Part shown: piece by piece, positions 1 to 8,500 of the stretch
How the letters are laid out: every line of letters starts with the position of its first letter
Position numbering within the stretch: the stretch's first letter is position 1
NCBI GenBank assembly: GCA_024278055.1
Contig: JAJRTY010000024.1
Coordinates: forward strand, 17,744-81,743
Reading direction: 5' to 3'
From: Alphaproteobacteria bacterium
GTDB lineage: Bacteria; Pseudomonadota; Alphaproteobacteria; Rhizobiales; JAJFHR01
Length of the DNA: 64,000 nucleotides
Notes under the pieces: model-generated
Seen by the model: the letters and a program-made list of their open reading frames with translations, nothing else
Told to the model about the DNA's origin: nothing
Databases searched by the model: none
Position numbers and translations under genes: made by a program

Positions 1-291
1 TGAGGCCGTGCTGCACGGACCTGATTTTTGCTGTGGGACACCATTGAGCGCAAATGGCGCATTGTAGGTTCTTTGCGCACTGACAACAATGATATCGAAT
101 TGATCAGCCGTTTGAGCCTGTATGGCACCAACAAAGGCGCTGCCGCCTGAGCCGCCGCCGATAACCACAAGCCTGGGTCTGGCACCCTGGGCAATCCCCG
201 GTGCCGACAACATCAATAGGCTGCCTGTTGCCGTTAACCCCTGTAAAAAGCGCCGTCGGTTTGCTCCGGAATTCTTCCGGGCAGGCGCCAT
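1..291 (-). CDS. soxF: FAD-dependent sulfide dehydrogenase flavoprotein, SoxF/FccB-like (5' part only)
   Basis: Only the first 97 codons are in the window; the frame is open to base 1. The N-terminus has a twin-arginine signal (NRRRFLQG, then a hydrophobic stretch ending in an Ala-rich site near residue 35), followed by a Rossmann FAD motif (VVIGGGSGGS, about residues 42-51). Exported FAD proteins of this kind at the end of sox operons are SoxF, related to the flavoprotein subunit of flavocytochrome c sulfide dehydrogenase, which reactivates or supports the periplasmic Sox system. Its ATG starts one base after the soxD stop (TAAAATG), so the two genes are translationally coupled. The assignment rests on the Tat/FAD motif and the neighbours; the sequence after the glycine motif is not clearly diagnostic. 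Confidence 0.6.
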   Translation of the reverse strand, partial: MAPARKNSGANRRRFLQGLTATGSLLMLSAPGIAQGARPRLVVIGGGSGGSAFVGAIQAQTADQFDIIVVSAQRTYNAPFALNGVPQQKSGPCSTAS

Positions 292-292
292 T

Positions 293-940
293 TTAATTGG
301 CGGGTTCAGCTCCCTCGGGTGTGACATCAACAATCCTCGCCCGGTTGGTTATCTTGACGTTTACCTTGCAATTTTCCATGCACGGTTTTTTCTGGCTCAA
401 GGTTGGCGTATCCGGCCGGGGGTCGTCAATGAAATTTTTCTCGTTGGGCAGGCGTACGGACAGGAAGTTTGATTTTGACAATTCAAAATCCTCATCAACC
501 AGATCATTCATATTAAGGATATAGGCCAGCAGCGCATAGACCTCATCAGAGCTTAAAGATTGCGCGTCGCCAAAAGGCATGGTGCGAAAAATATAATCGT
601 AAGCAGTTGAAAGATAAGGCCAATAAGAGCCCACAGTTTTTACCGGGCGGTCTGAATCAAGCGTGTCCGCGCCCCCGGCCAATACCGGCCAGCGGTCAAC
701 ACCCTCAGCGAATTCACCATGGCACGCAGCACACTTTTCCTGAAACAGTTCTTCACCTTGTGTAACTGTACCTTTTCCTTCCGGCAATCCCTGTCCGTCC
801 GGGCGCACATCAATATCCCAGCCCTTGATTTCCACTGGTGTCGCTTCACGACCGATGCCAAGTTTTCCGGCAACGGCAGGCGCACTGACAAGGCCCACAA
901 GGCCGAGAACGATGAGCGCTGGTTTAAGAAACTTCAACAT
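293..940 (-). CDS. soxD: SoxD, c-type cytochrome subunit of sulfane dehydrogenase SoxCD
   Basis: Periplasmic c-type cytochrome that takes electrons from the molybdoprotein SoxC during oxidation of the SoxY-bound sulfane sulfur. The 215-residue product starts with a Sec signal (MLKFLKPALIVLGLVG..., cleaved near AVAG) and has one heme-binding CAACH motif near residue 76. An axial methionine candidate lies in FRTMPFG (about residue 125). The start ATG at 940 lies inside the 3' end of soxC (17-base overlap); an upstream in-frame ATG at 1111 would begin inside soxC coding sequence and was not used. Paracoccus-type SoxD is about twice as long with two heme domains, so this is the short single-heme form. 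Confidence 0.88.
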   Translation of the reverse strand: MLKFLKPALIVLGLVGLVSAPAVAGKLGIGREATPVEIKGWDIDVRPDGQGLPEGKGTVTQGEELFQEKCAACHGEFAEGVDRWPVLAGGADTLDSDRPVKTVGSYWPYLSTAYDYIFRTMPFGDAQSLSSDEVYALLAYILNMNDLVDEDFELSKSNFLSVRLPNEKNFIDDPRPDTPTLSQKKPCMENCKVNVKITNRARIVDVTPEGAEPAN

Positions 941-2196
941 TTTCCACCTGCCCGTTTTCCTGAACATGCCAGGTCTGAATTCCGTTATTGTGATAAATGG
1001 AGTTTGTTCCGCGAACCTTGCGCAACTCATCTTTGGTAGGCTGCACATATCCGGTTTCATCAACAGCGCGCGACTGCAACAACAAGGGCGAACCATCCCA
1101 GTCAAATTCATAGTAAAACCGGTGCAGAGCCTTTGGCAGCCTCAGGCCATCAATGCGGGCACGACGCCAGTTTTTGCCGCCATCAAGTGTAATATCAACA
1201 TAATCAATCAAGCCACGGCCTGACCACGCCAGACCGGAAATCACCGTATGGCCGCGTTTGTGAGTGATCGGTGCCTGGGGAGAAGGACTGGTAATGACGG
1301 ATTTGGCATCCATTACCCAGGTAAACCGGCGCGATGTCCCGTCTTCCATCAAATCCGTATATTTTGAAGTTTCCTCGCGCGTCTGCCACGGCATATCGCC
1401 AACTTCTATTCGGCGCAGCCATTTGATCCACAGGTTACCTTCCCACCCCGGAACAACCAGGCGCATAGGGTATCCCTGTTCCGGGCGCAGCGCTTCGCCG
1501 TTCATCTTGAAAGCGACAAGACAATCATCGAGCGCTTTTTCAAGCGGCAGTGAACGGTTCATGGCAGAGGCATCGGCACCTTCCGGCATCAACCATTTCG
1601 CATTGGTTTTAACACCGGCTTCTTCAAGAATATATTTGAGCGGCACACCGGTATATTCAACACAATGAACCATACCTTGCGTGAACTGGCAGCCGTTTAA
1701 CTGTGCCCCGCGCCACTCCATGCCGGAGTTCGCCGCACATTCCAGGAAAACACCCTGTTGACCCGGGGAAACCGCTTGAGGTCTTCCATGGTGAACATCA
1801 TCGGCTTGTCAACCAGACCATTGATCATCAAACGATGATCAGACGGATCGATTATGGCAACACCGGCGTGGTGGCGTTCGAAGCAAACCCCATTGGGCGT
1901 AATGATACCATCAAGTTCGTGTATCGGCGTAAAGCTGACTGAACTCTCAGTCGATGCGGTGAGCCACGGAACATTACGGCGGATAACATGGGCTTCAAAT
2001 TCAGATGGCATGCCATAAGGCTGGTCAGCAACGCCCGCGCCCAGATATCTGGACCAGTCCGGTACATTCGGTGCTATGTTTTCAGGGTTTGCAGCCTGGA
2101 GCGGACTTGAGCCAGCGGCCAGTGCCGCACTACCCGCAACAGCGCTGGATAGAAATCCGCGCCGGGAAATATTGGATTTTTTTGCGTGCCCGCCAT
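924..2196 (-). pseudogene. soxC: soxC, molybdopterin sulfane dehydrogenase, interrupted by two one-base frameshifts
   Basis: SoxC is the Mo-cofactor subunit of the sulfite-oxidase family that, with SoxD, oxidises the cysteine-bound sulfane sulfur on SoxY. Three reading frames together cover a full protein of about 424 residues: a Tat-type leader (SRRGFLSSAVAGSAALAAG), a middle piece ending TMEDLKRFPRVNRVF, and a long C-terminal piece beginning about MEWRGAQLNG and ending at 924. The frame changes at a T7 tract on the + strand (2177-2183; one more base would join ATG to the leader) and at A4 (1747-1750; one more base restores the expected FLECAANSGMEW-like sequence). Both sites are homopolymers, which suggests sequencing or assembly error, but real inactivation cannot be excluded. 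The start at 2196 has GGGAGGA just upstream. Confidence 0.85.
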
Positions 2197-2230
2197 CATG
2201 TTCCTCCCACAGTTATCTTATTATATTCAT

Positions 2231-2242
2231 ATATTCGAATAT
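2231..2242. promoter_or_regulatory. Candidate SoxR operator upstream of soxC
   Basis: Perfect 12-base palindrome ATATTCGAATAT in the 68-base gap between the end of soxB and the start of soxC. Closely related sites lie at 6407-6418 (soxX/soxS divergent region) and 10967-10978 (between the two metallo-beta-lactamase-fold genes). SoxR is encoded in this locus. Assignment to SoxR is an inference from shared position and sequence. Confidence 0.5.
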
Positions 2243-2264
2243 CTCAAGATAAAAAAATCTAGCC

Positions 2265-3953
2265 CTAAATTCCAATCACTTTAACGGCATCATTTGGTGA
2301 TACCCGGACAGGTGAATTTTGTTTTAGATGCGCTTCGATTACATCCCATATAGCCGGCCCCTTGGTGGCTTCATTTATACTTGCCCAGCCGGCGACTACA
2401 TACTCTCGATCGGGGTCGATGGCGGAGCCGTCTTTCAGGAAAGTCATGTTTGAAATACGCTGGCCAATTGGTTTTTTCGGATCAATCGTATAGCCCATAC
2501 CGCCAACACGAACCATATCACCACCTTGTTGATAATAAGGATCGGGATTGAATAGATTGTCGGCAACATCTTCGAGAATTTCCTTGAGAAAAGTACCGGT
2601 CATTTTATTACGATAGACTGCCGGATATGTCATGGCACAGACATTGTGCATATCTTCAACCGTAATCTCCTGACCGGGCAGAAGGCTTGGGCCCCATCTG
2701 AAACCTGGCGACAGGGAGATTTCAGCATCTCGTTGTTCAATCAGCGCCTGACAGATCAGATCATCAATAGTGCCGTTGAAATTCCCTCGGCGATAAAGCA
2801 GGCTGTCGGTACGCCCGACCACACGGGCAAGCTCTTTTTCATATGGTGCCCGCACCTTGTCAACCGTTGCAGCCATTTCTGCATCGGCCTCAATGACATC
2901 GGAGAATATAGGGATCAACCTGTAAGAATACCCCTGCACAGCGCCATTACGCACATCGAGATCAAGGCGGGAGACAAACTTGCCATTGGATCCGGTGGCA
3001 ACAATCAGCGTCTTGCCAACTTTCAATGGCTTTGGCAGCGCATCATGCGTGTGACCGGACAAAATAACGTCAATTCCCTTGACCTGGCTTGCCATTTTAC
3101 GGTCCACATCAAAGCCATTGTGAGACAGAAGAATGACAAGTTCGGCCCCTGCTTCGCGCACAATCTGAACTTGTTTTTTGATTTGATCTTCACGGATGCC
3201 AAACGACCAGTTAGGAATCATCCAGCGAGGATTGGCAATAGGCGTATAGGGAAACGCCTGACCGATAACAGCTATCTGCACACCGCCACGTTCAAACATT
3301 TTATAAGGCTCAAAGGCGGGTTCTTCCCACTCATTGTCAAAAATATTTGCACCAAGAAAGGCGAAGGGCAATTCATCAACCAGCTCTTTGACGCGGGCCT
3401 CCCCCAACGTGAACTCCCAATGTCCGGTCATCGCATCAGGCTTCAGCAGGTTCATGACCTCAACCATGTCAGCACCCTTGGTCTGCAGTGCCGTGTAACT
3501 GCCATGCCAGGTGTCGCCACCGTCAAGGAACAACGTATTTCCAGGGCGTTCACTGCGTATTTGCTTCAACACAGTAGCGATGCGATCTATGCCCCCCATG
3601 CGGCCATACTGATTTGCCAGGGCAACAAATGCCGGAGAAGAAAGCGCGTAGGCTTCGGGCGACCCGGCTTTGAGGTCGTATAGTTTGAGAAAATCTTCGC
3701 CGGTCACATGCGGCGGCTTTCCTTCCGCCTCACCAACACCGAGATTGATTGACGGCTCACGAAACCAGATCGGTTTGATCTGGGCATGGATGTCGGTGAG
3801 ATGCGCAATTGTCACATTTCCGTACGGCTTGAATGACAACAGGTCTGATTGTGACATTTTCTGCTGGGCCGCCAGCTGTGTCCAGGCAGCATCTCCACCA
3901 TAGATCACCGAAGCAGCCGTCACAGCTTGCATAAATTCTCTACGAGAAATCAT
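2265..3953 (-). CDS. soxB: SoxB, thiosulfohydrolase
   Basis: Periplasmic dimanganese hydrolase that releases sulfate from the thiosulfonate bound to SoxY. The protein has 562 residues, as usual for the family, and belongs to the 5'-nucleotidase/metallophosphatase superfamily. The N-terminus has a Tat signal (ISRREFMQAVTAASVI). Metal-site motifs are present in order: HLTDIHAQ (about 50), DGGDTWHGS (about 145), TGHWEFTLG (about 175), LSHNGFDVD (about 275) and SGHTHDA (about 298). It lies 126 bases downstream of soxA; that gap holds an ATTGAA-CAAA-TTCAAT inverted repeat at 3979-3994 of unknown role. Confidence 0.96.
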   Translation of the reverse strand: MISRREFMQAVTAASVIYGGDAAWTQLAAQQKMSQSDLLSFKPYGNVTIAHLTDIHAQIKPIWFREPSINLGVGEAEGKPPHVTGEDFLKLYDLKAGSPEAYALSSPAFVALANQYGRMGGIDRIATVLKQIRSERPGNTLFLDGGDTWHGSYTALQTKGADMVEVMNLLKPDAMTGHWEFTLGEARVKELVDELPFAFLGANIFDNEWEEPAFEPYKMFERGGVQIAVIGQAFPYTPIANPRWMIPNWSFGIREDQIKKQVQIVREAGAELVILLSHNGFDVDRKMASQVKGIDVILSGHTHDALPKPLKVGKTLIVATGSNGKFVSRLDLDVRNGAVQGYSYRLIPIFSDVIEADAEMAATVDKVRAPYEKELARVVGRTDSLLYRRGNFNGTIDDLICQALIEQRDAEISLSPGFRWGPSLLPGQEITVEDMHNVCAMTYPAVYRNKMTGTFLKEILEDVADNLFNPDPYYQQGGDMVRVGGMGYTIDPKKPIGQRISNMTFLKDGSAIDPDREYVVAGWASINEATKGPAIWDVIEAHLKQNSPVRVSPNDAVKVIGI

Positions 3954-4079
3954 CGTTCGCTATTCCTGCTATTAAATTATTGAACAAATTCAATACGTGT
4001 ACGGACATTATATAGTTACGGCCAGAATGTCGCCATCCTGACCGTATTTAATGTACTCAGGCATCGCCAGTCGCAAAAA

Positions 4080-4922
4080 CTAGTTGCGAACTGAAGGACT
4101 TTCAATCTGCAGCCCCTTGCCGCGTTGTGCCAGATAGATTTCCATAGCAACAAACTCATCAGAGCCGCGCTTGTATGGTTTGGCACGAATATTTTTCATG
4201 CATCCTTTAAAACGACGATGCAAAGAACCAACCTTTTGCCACTTCAATCTGTAGGTTGGAAAACCGTTGGATTGTCCCTGACTTAGAAAATCTGCGCGGA
4301 TATACTTGCCATAGTTAGCTTCATGGCAATTGGCGCACGACATATTGAGCTGGCCAACCCGGGTATAGTACAGCTCTTTTCCGCGTTTCACCCATGGTTC
4401 CATCGGTCCGTCGGCTTGCACATTAACCGGCATGCCTCGCGACTGATTTTTCACATAAGTGGTCATGGAAAGCATTTGATCAGATTCCCATTTCCACGGC
4501 TTGGCTTCCATATTATCTGTGCGGCAAACGTTTACGCGTTGCTCCAGGGTCAAAGGCTTGCCCAGCTTTGCATCCCATTTAGGCATGGCAGCACCGACAC
4601 CCTTCATGGAAACAGAAGCGTCATCATGGCAGGTAGCACATGATTTGCCCGCCTTACCATCAACCTTGCTCCAGAGTTCCTCGCCCTTATCGACCCAGAG
4701 ATAGCCAGGATTTTCAAAATCATCCTGCTGCAACGCCCGGGTGGATTTCGATCTCGAGCCCCAGCCGGAAAGAATCTCCTCCAACGCGCTGCCCTTTGGC
4801 GCTGGCGCTTTCACTACCGTTACTCCTGCAGGCAAATCTTCGTCGGCATTTACCGGACTAAAATCTGCAAACCCACCTGCAGCCAGTGCAAAAACTACTG
4901 CCGCCTTGATTAAACCCCTCAT
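4080..4922 (-). CDS. soxA: SoxA, diheme c-type cytochrome of the SoxXA complex
   Basis: SoxA forms, with SoxX, the periplasmic enzyme that oxidatively conjugates thiosulfate to the carrier cysteine of SoxY. The 280-residue product starts with a signal peptide (MRGLIKAAVVFALAAGG) and has two heme motifs, CATCH (about residue 95) and CANCH (about 195). The catalytic-heme cysteine region is visible as RRFKGCMKNIRA (about 238). The ATG at 4922 has GGAGG seven bases upstream; an in-frame start 30 bases earlier is less well placed. Having both CxxCH motifs makes this the diheme SoxA type. Confidence 0.95.
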   Translation of the reverse strand: MRGLIKAAVVFALAAGGFADFSPVNADEDLPAGVTVVKAPAPKGSALEEILSGWGSRSKSTRALQQDDFENPGYLWVDKGEELWSKVDGKAGKSCATCHDDASVSMKGVGAAMPKWDAKLGKPLTLEQRVNVCRTDNMEAKPWKWESDQMLSMTTYVKNQSRGMPVNVQADGPMEPWVKRGKELYYTRVGQLNMSCANCHEANYGKYIRADFLSQGQSNGFPTYRLKWQKVGSLHRRFKGCMKNIRAKPYKRGSDEFVAMEIYLAQRGKGLQIESPSVRN

Positions 4923-4973
4923 CGAATTTCCTCCCTTAACGTTGAGTGTCACGCCCCAGCTTCAACTAACTAA

Positions 4974-5303
4974 TCAGCTGACTTTCAACTTTGATTTTTT
5001 TGTATGGGTTTCCCCGTTGTCATCAGTCCAGATAAAAGCAAATTCACCACTTTCTTCCGCTCTCATTTTGAACTGAAAATAGGGGTTTGCCGATATCGAT
5101 GGATCGATATCGACGGAAAAAATGTCTTCGCCGTTAAACTGAGCCACAAATTTATTGATGATGCGCCGGGGAATAAGTTCGCCGGTCTTCTTGTCCTTAC
5201 GCAGACCCGTTTCCATCTTATGGGAAATCAGGGTCTTAATAGTGACGATATCACCTTTAGCTGCTTTCTTTGGCGCTTTCACGCGAGGCTTGGATTTAGC
5301 CAT
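4974..5303 (-). CDS. soxZ: SoxZ, sulfur carrier complex subunit
   Basis: Small protein of 109 residues that pairs with SoxY to form the SoxYZ carrier holding the sulfur intermediates. The start has GAGGAG upstream. A Lys-rich N-terminus leads into the immunoglobulin-like SoxZ domain (KTLISHKMETGLRKD, then GEFAFIWTDDNGET near the C-terminus). It has no signal peptide, as usual: SoxZ is co-exported with Tat-targeted SoxY. It lies 22 bases after soxY. Confidence 0.94.
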   Translation of the reverse strand: MAKSKPRVKAPKKAAKGDIVTIKTLISHKMETGLRKDKKTGELIPRRIINKFVAQFNGEDIFSVDIDPSISANPYFQFKMRAEESGEFAFIWTDDNGETHTKKSKLKVS

Positions 5304-5325
5304 TTATCAATCTCCTCAATTTTAA

Positions 5326-5784
5326 TCAGCCGCCGCAACCGCCGATGGTCACTTTTACCTGGCGTTTTGCCATATGCAATGAGCCATCTGACAACTCTGC
5401 AATGGCAATAACATTCTGCGTCTTGGCCAGCCGCATCCGCGTCGATGCCTCAGCCACACCACTGAGTGGTGAGAAATTAAACGTGGCTACTTCCGGACGG
5501 GGATTGCCCTCAGAAATGATGATCACACGCTTGACATAGCTATCAGCCGTCATGGGGCTTTCGACACTGATCGACAATGGTACAGTATTACCGTTTTCAG
5601 CAATCTCGGGCATCTCGAGAGTAACCATTTTACCCCCCTCCATGACCGACTTGCCACCAGTGAATTTCTCCATTGCCTTCATGGCATCGTCAGCATTGGC
5701 GAACGCGCCTGAGGATGTCATCAACAACAGTCCGCCTGTCGCCGCACCAAAAACCAGCGCCTCTCTTCTATTCAATGTTTTCAT
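5326..5784 (-). CDS. soxY: SoxY, sulfur covalent carrier
   Basis: Carries the sulfur chain during periplasmic thiosulfate oxidation. The 152-residue product has a Tat-type leader (MKTLNRREALVFGAATGG) and ends in the diagnostic flexible tail VTIGGCGG, whose cysteine is the attachment site. The ATG at 5784 follows GAGGAAG with good spacing; the in-frame ATG 15 bases upstream is less likely. It begins 11 bases after soxX. Confidence 0.95.
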   Translation of the reverse strand: MKTLNRREALVFGAATGGLLLMTSSGAFANADDAMKAMEKFTGGKSVMEGGKMVTLEMPEIAENGNTVPLSISVESPMTADSYVKRVIIISEGNPRPEVATFNFSPLSGVAEASTRMRLAKTQNVIAIAELSDGSLHMAKRQVKVTIGGCGG

Positions 5785-5795
5785 ATTAAACTTCC

Positions 5796-6266
5796 TCACT
5801 CTTTGAGGGTTTGCAGGTAGGCAAGAATATCTTCAATCTGCTGAGCAGAAAGAATTGTCTTACCCTTGAATTTTTTGGCAGTACGCGCACCAACATCCAC
5901 CTTGTAAAAACCCGGCATAATCGTCTCGTCGTTCAAGGCAGCCTTGGCATCTACCATTATGCCGCGCATTTCAGAAACTGAATACCGGCTGGCAACACCA
6001 TCAAGCGGTGGCCCGATTTCGCCATGAAAAGGCTTATCAGCCAAATCTTTATTAACATGACAGGCAAGGCAGTTTCCCTTCTTGCGATTGGAAAACAACA
6101 ACTTCCCTTTCGCCGCATCCCCGGCCTCATCCGTCAGAGGTGCCGTTACTTTAGTTTCGTCGAATTTGACATCTCCGGGTTTGGTGATGCCAGCAATCGC
6201 AACACCGGCCGACCAGGCCATCGCTACCGCACCGCAGACCGTAACAATTTTTTTGGCATGTTTCAT
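5796..6266 (-). CDS. soxX: SoxX, monoheme c-type cytochrome of the SoxXA complex
   Basis: Electron-accepting cytochrome partner of SoxA. The 156-residue product has a Sec signal (MKHAKKIVTVCGAVAMAWSAGVAIAG), one heme motif (GNCLACH, about residue 66) and a distal methionine in TIMPGFY (about 115). The ATG at 6266 has GGGGAGGG upstream, which favours it over the in-frame ATG at 6293. It is the first gene of the minus-strand sox operon, facing soxS across a regulatory region. Confidence 0.94.
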   Translation of the reverse strand: MKHAKKIVTVCGAVAMAWSAGVAIAGITKPGDVKFDETKVTAPLTDEAGDAAKGKLLFSNRKKGNCLACHVNKDLADKPFHGEIGPPLDGVASRYSVSEMRGIMVDAKAALNDETIMPGFYKVDVGARTAKKFKGKTILSAQQIEDILAYLQTLKE

Positions 6267-6600
6267 TGCGATACCCTCCCCTATTATTCTCACGTGCCTG
6301 AAATATTCTATAGCTAAACAAATGTTCCCTTATTTGGCAGGCTTGGTCCAAATAACCCCATTCAGCACGGGCACCATGCCAGATGGAAAAGATAAAATCA
6401 ATAGTCATATACGAATATTTGAATAAATAGGGTTAAACCACCTGCGGTTTTGGGAGTTTAGCGGCCATAAACAACCCCGGCATCAACGTAAAACCTTCCA
6501 TCTCACCCGGGCCATTCATTCAGAATTCAAAATTCACCTGTTCATTGCCGGCAGTCTGGACTATACATTCATGATAGCTGATATGATTAGAAACCTATGA
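6267..6600. promoter_or_regulatory. Divergent soxX/soxS control region
   Basis: This 334-base gap has no gene. It must contain both the soxXYZA and soxSRT promoters. Visible signals are a SoxR-type near-palindrome at 6407-6418 and a 9-base inverted repeat, TACATTCAT (6564-6572) and ATGAATGTA (6597-6605), whose right arm overlaps the proposed soxS start. I could not place promoter boxes with confidence. Confidence 0.6.
6407..6418. promoter_or_regulatory. Candidate SoxR operator between soxX and soxS
   Basis: ATATACGAATAT differs at one base from the perfect palindrome before soxC, and CGAATAT is identical in all three copies found. Its position between divergent sox transcripts fits repression of both sides by SoxR. 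Binding is inferred. Confidence 0.5.
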
Positions 6601-7056
6601 ATGTATATTATGCAACGGCTCTTCTTTATACTGCTTGTTATTTTCAGTGTTGATTCACTGAACAAAGCTGACGCTGCCAGCCTGATAATGGTGGAGCAGC
6701 AATTTTGCGAATATTGTGAAGCCTGGAACGCCGACATCGGCGTCATCTACAACAAAACACCGGAGGGGAAAAAAGCTCCTTTGCGGCGTATCGATATTCA
6801 CGAACCTCTGCCCGATGATTTGAGCTTTCTCACCGGTCTGGTCTTTTCCCCTACATTTATTTTAGTCAATGAGGGTAAAGAAGTAGGACGCATCCTGGGA
6901 TATGCCGGTGAAGCCTTCTTCTGGGGCCTGCTACAGAAATTGCTGGAAAAACTGCCTGCCGACAAAGAAACAAGCGCGCTTGAAACAAAAAACATTTACC
7001 TGGCACGTAGCCAAAGCGACAAACGCATAATTGGAGAAGAGTTGGTTTATGACTGA
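6601..7056 (+). CDS. soxS: SoxS, periplasmic thioredoxin-like protein
   Basis: Exported thiol-disulfide protein that keeps the SoxY carrier active in characterised sox systems. The 151-residue product has an N-terminal hydrophobic signal (LFFILLVIFSVDSL) and a CEYC redox motif at about residues 37-40 in a thioredoxin fold (cis-Pro in SPTFILVNEG, about 84). The ending overlaps soxR (ATGACTGA). No clear ribosome site is seen, and an alternative ATG lies at 6610. Confidence 0.8.
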   Translation: MYIMQRLFFILLVIFSVDSLNKADAASLIMVEQQFCEYCEAWNADIGVIYNKTPEGKKAPLRRIDIHEPLPDDLSFLTGLVFSPTFILVNEGKEVGRILGYAGEAFFWGLLQKLLEKLPADKETSALETKNIYLARSQSDKRIIGEELVYD

Positions 7057-7393
7057 AATTGCCCTCAAACTGGATGCCGATGAATATGCCACAATGGCCA
7101 AAAGTGCTCAGCAGGCATGTGATCTCCTGCGCGGGCTTGCCCATGAGGCCCGACTGATCATCCTGTGTATGCTTTCTGAAGGTGAGAAATCCGTTGGAGA
7201 ACTTGAGGCATTTTTGGAGTTGCGACAACCTACAGTTTCACAACAGCTTGCCCGGCTGCGCGCGGATCGCCTTGTGGTAGCCCGGCGCGATGGTAAAACA
7301 ATTTATTATTCCCTGGCCAGCGATGAAGCCCGTCAGGTCATTGGTGTACTTTACGACCTCTATTGTAAAGATACTGCACTATGTTCCGAGTGA
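7049..7393 (+). CDS. soxR: SoxR, ArsR-family repressor of sox genes
   Basis: Winged-helix transcription factor of the ArsR family, 114 residues, likely controlling the sox operons in response to reduced sulfur. The helix-turn-helix runs about residues 48-75 (VGELEAFLELRQPTVSQQLARLR) and the wing is RRDGKTIYYSL. Cysteines at about 23, 42, 105 and 111 are candidates for a polysulfide-sensing pair. The ATG at 7049 overlaps the soxS stop; a TTG at 7031 would give six more residues and is less likely. Confidence 0.85.
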   Translation: MTEIALKLDADEYATMAKSAQQACDLLRGLAHEARLIILCMLSEGEKSVGELEAFLELRQPTVSQQLARLRADRLVVARRDGKTIYYSLASDEARQVIGVLYDLYCKDTALCSE

Positions 7394-7402
7394 TCAGGTA
7401 CC

Positions 7403-8500
7403 ATGGATGCCCTGTCTACAACCAACCTGTTGATCCTCATAGGGATGGGGCTCGGGCTGGTTATGGGAGCGACGGCTCGAGCGGCCCGTTTTTGTACCTT
7501 CGGAGCGGTGGAAGATTATGTTCTGGCAGGCAAAACCCTTAGGATAAAAGCCTGGGCACTGGCCATAGCCGTTGCCATGATAAGTGTTCAGCTAATGCAG
7601 CAGTTTGGCGTGGCGCGCATTGATGAAGCTTTCTATCTCAACACTCAATTTGGTCTCGCCGGTGCCATTGTCGGCGGATTGTTATTCGGGCTGGGCATGT
7701 CCATGGTCGGGACCTGTGGCTATGGCGTTTTGGTGCGCATGGCGGGAGGCGACCTCAGGGCTTTTTGCAGCTTTTTAGTCCTCGCGCTTTCAGCCTATAT
7801 GACAGCGCGCGGCATCACCTCCATAATCAAGGTCAATACCGTCGATGCATTGGCAATCGATGTTTCAGAACTGGGTGGCCAGGGCTTGCCCCATCTTCTG
7901 TCTTATATCACCAAAATACCGGTGAGCAGTCTGTGGCTCCCCATTGGCGTTATCGTTGCCGGGGTGATTTTTTACTATTGTTTTAAAGACAGGGATTTTC
8001 GCAACAGCCGCCGCGATATTAGCGCAGGTATTTTAATTGGCGGCGCTGTGGCAACCGCGTTTTATGCCACCGGCACCATCGGCGCTGACCCGTTTGATCC
8101 GATACGGGTGCAATCCCTCACCTATGTATTGCCCCTGGGTGACACTATAGTGTGGATGGCAACATTCACCGGTGCCACTATCACGTTCAGCATATCAGTG
8201 GTATTGGGAACCATTGCCGGGGCAGCAATTGTGGCGGTGGTACGCGATGAATGGCGCTGGGAAGGTTTTGACGACATGCGCGAAATGCGCCGTCAGTTGC
8301 TCGGCTCGGCTGCCATGGGAGCGGGCGGCATCACCGCACTTGGCTGCACTGTCGGGCAGGGTATTTCCGGCATCTCAACCTTGTCGATATCACCCCCTAT
8401 TGCGCTTGCCGCAATTTTTGTTGGTGCAAGTTTTGGCCTGCGCTGGCTTTTGACCGGCAGCATGCATGAGGCCTGGCTGATGTTCAGGGGCAATCATTGA
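7403..8500 (+). CDS. soxT: SoxT-like YeeE/YedE-family sulfur-compound transporter
   Basis: Polytopic membrane protein of 365 residues with about nine hydrophobic segments. The YeeE/YedE family imports thiosulfate or related sulfur species, and family members beside soxSR are called SoxT. Characteristic short motifs with conserved cysteines are visible: RAARFCTFGAVEDY (about 26-39), GTCGYGVLVRMAGGD (about 102-117) and ALGCTVGQGISG (about 312-323). It follows soxR after 9 bases and overlaps the convergent flavoprotein gene by 7 bases at its 3' end. Confidence 0.87.
   Translation: MDALSTTNLLILIGMGLGLVMGATARAARFCTFGAVEDYVLAGKTLRIKAWALAIAVAMISVQLMQQFGVARIDEAFYLNTQFGLAGAIVGGLLFGLGMSMVGTCGYGVLVRMAGGDLRAFCSFLVLALSAYMTARGITSIIKVNTVDALAIDVSELGGQGLPHLLSYITKIPVSSLWLPIGVIVAGVIFYYCFKDRDFRNSRRDISAGILIGGAVATAFYATGTIGADPFDPIRVQSLTYVLPLGDTIVWMATFTGATITFSISVVLGTIAGAAIVAVVRDEWRWEGFDDMREMRRQLLGSAAMGAGGITALGCTVGQGISGISTLSISPPIALAAIFVGASFGLRWLLTGSMHEAWLMFRGNH

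Noticed and set aside
2646-3683. 345-codon open frame on the + strand opposite soxB
   Set aside because: It has no recognisable domain or ribosome site and lies fully antisense to the conserved soxB gene.
3979-3994. ATTGAA-CAAA-TTCAAT as a fourth SoxR operator
   Set aside because: It lacks the CGAATAT core shared by the other three sites; it may be a different site or chance in AT-rich DNA.
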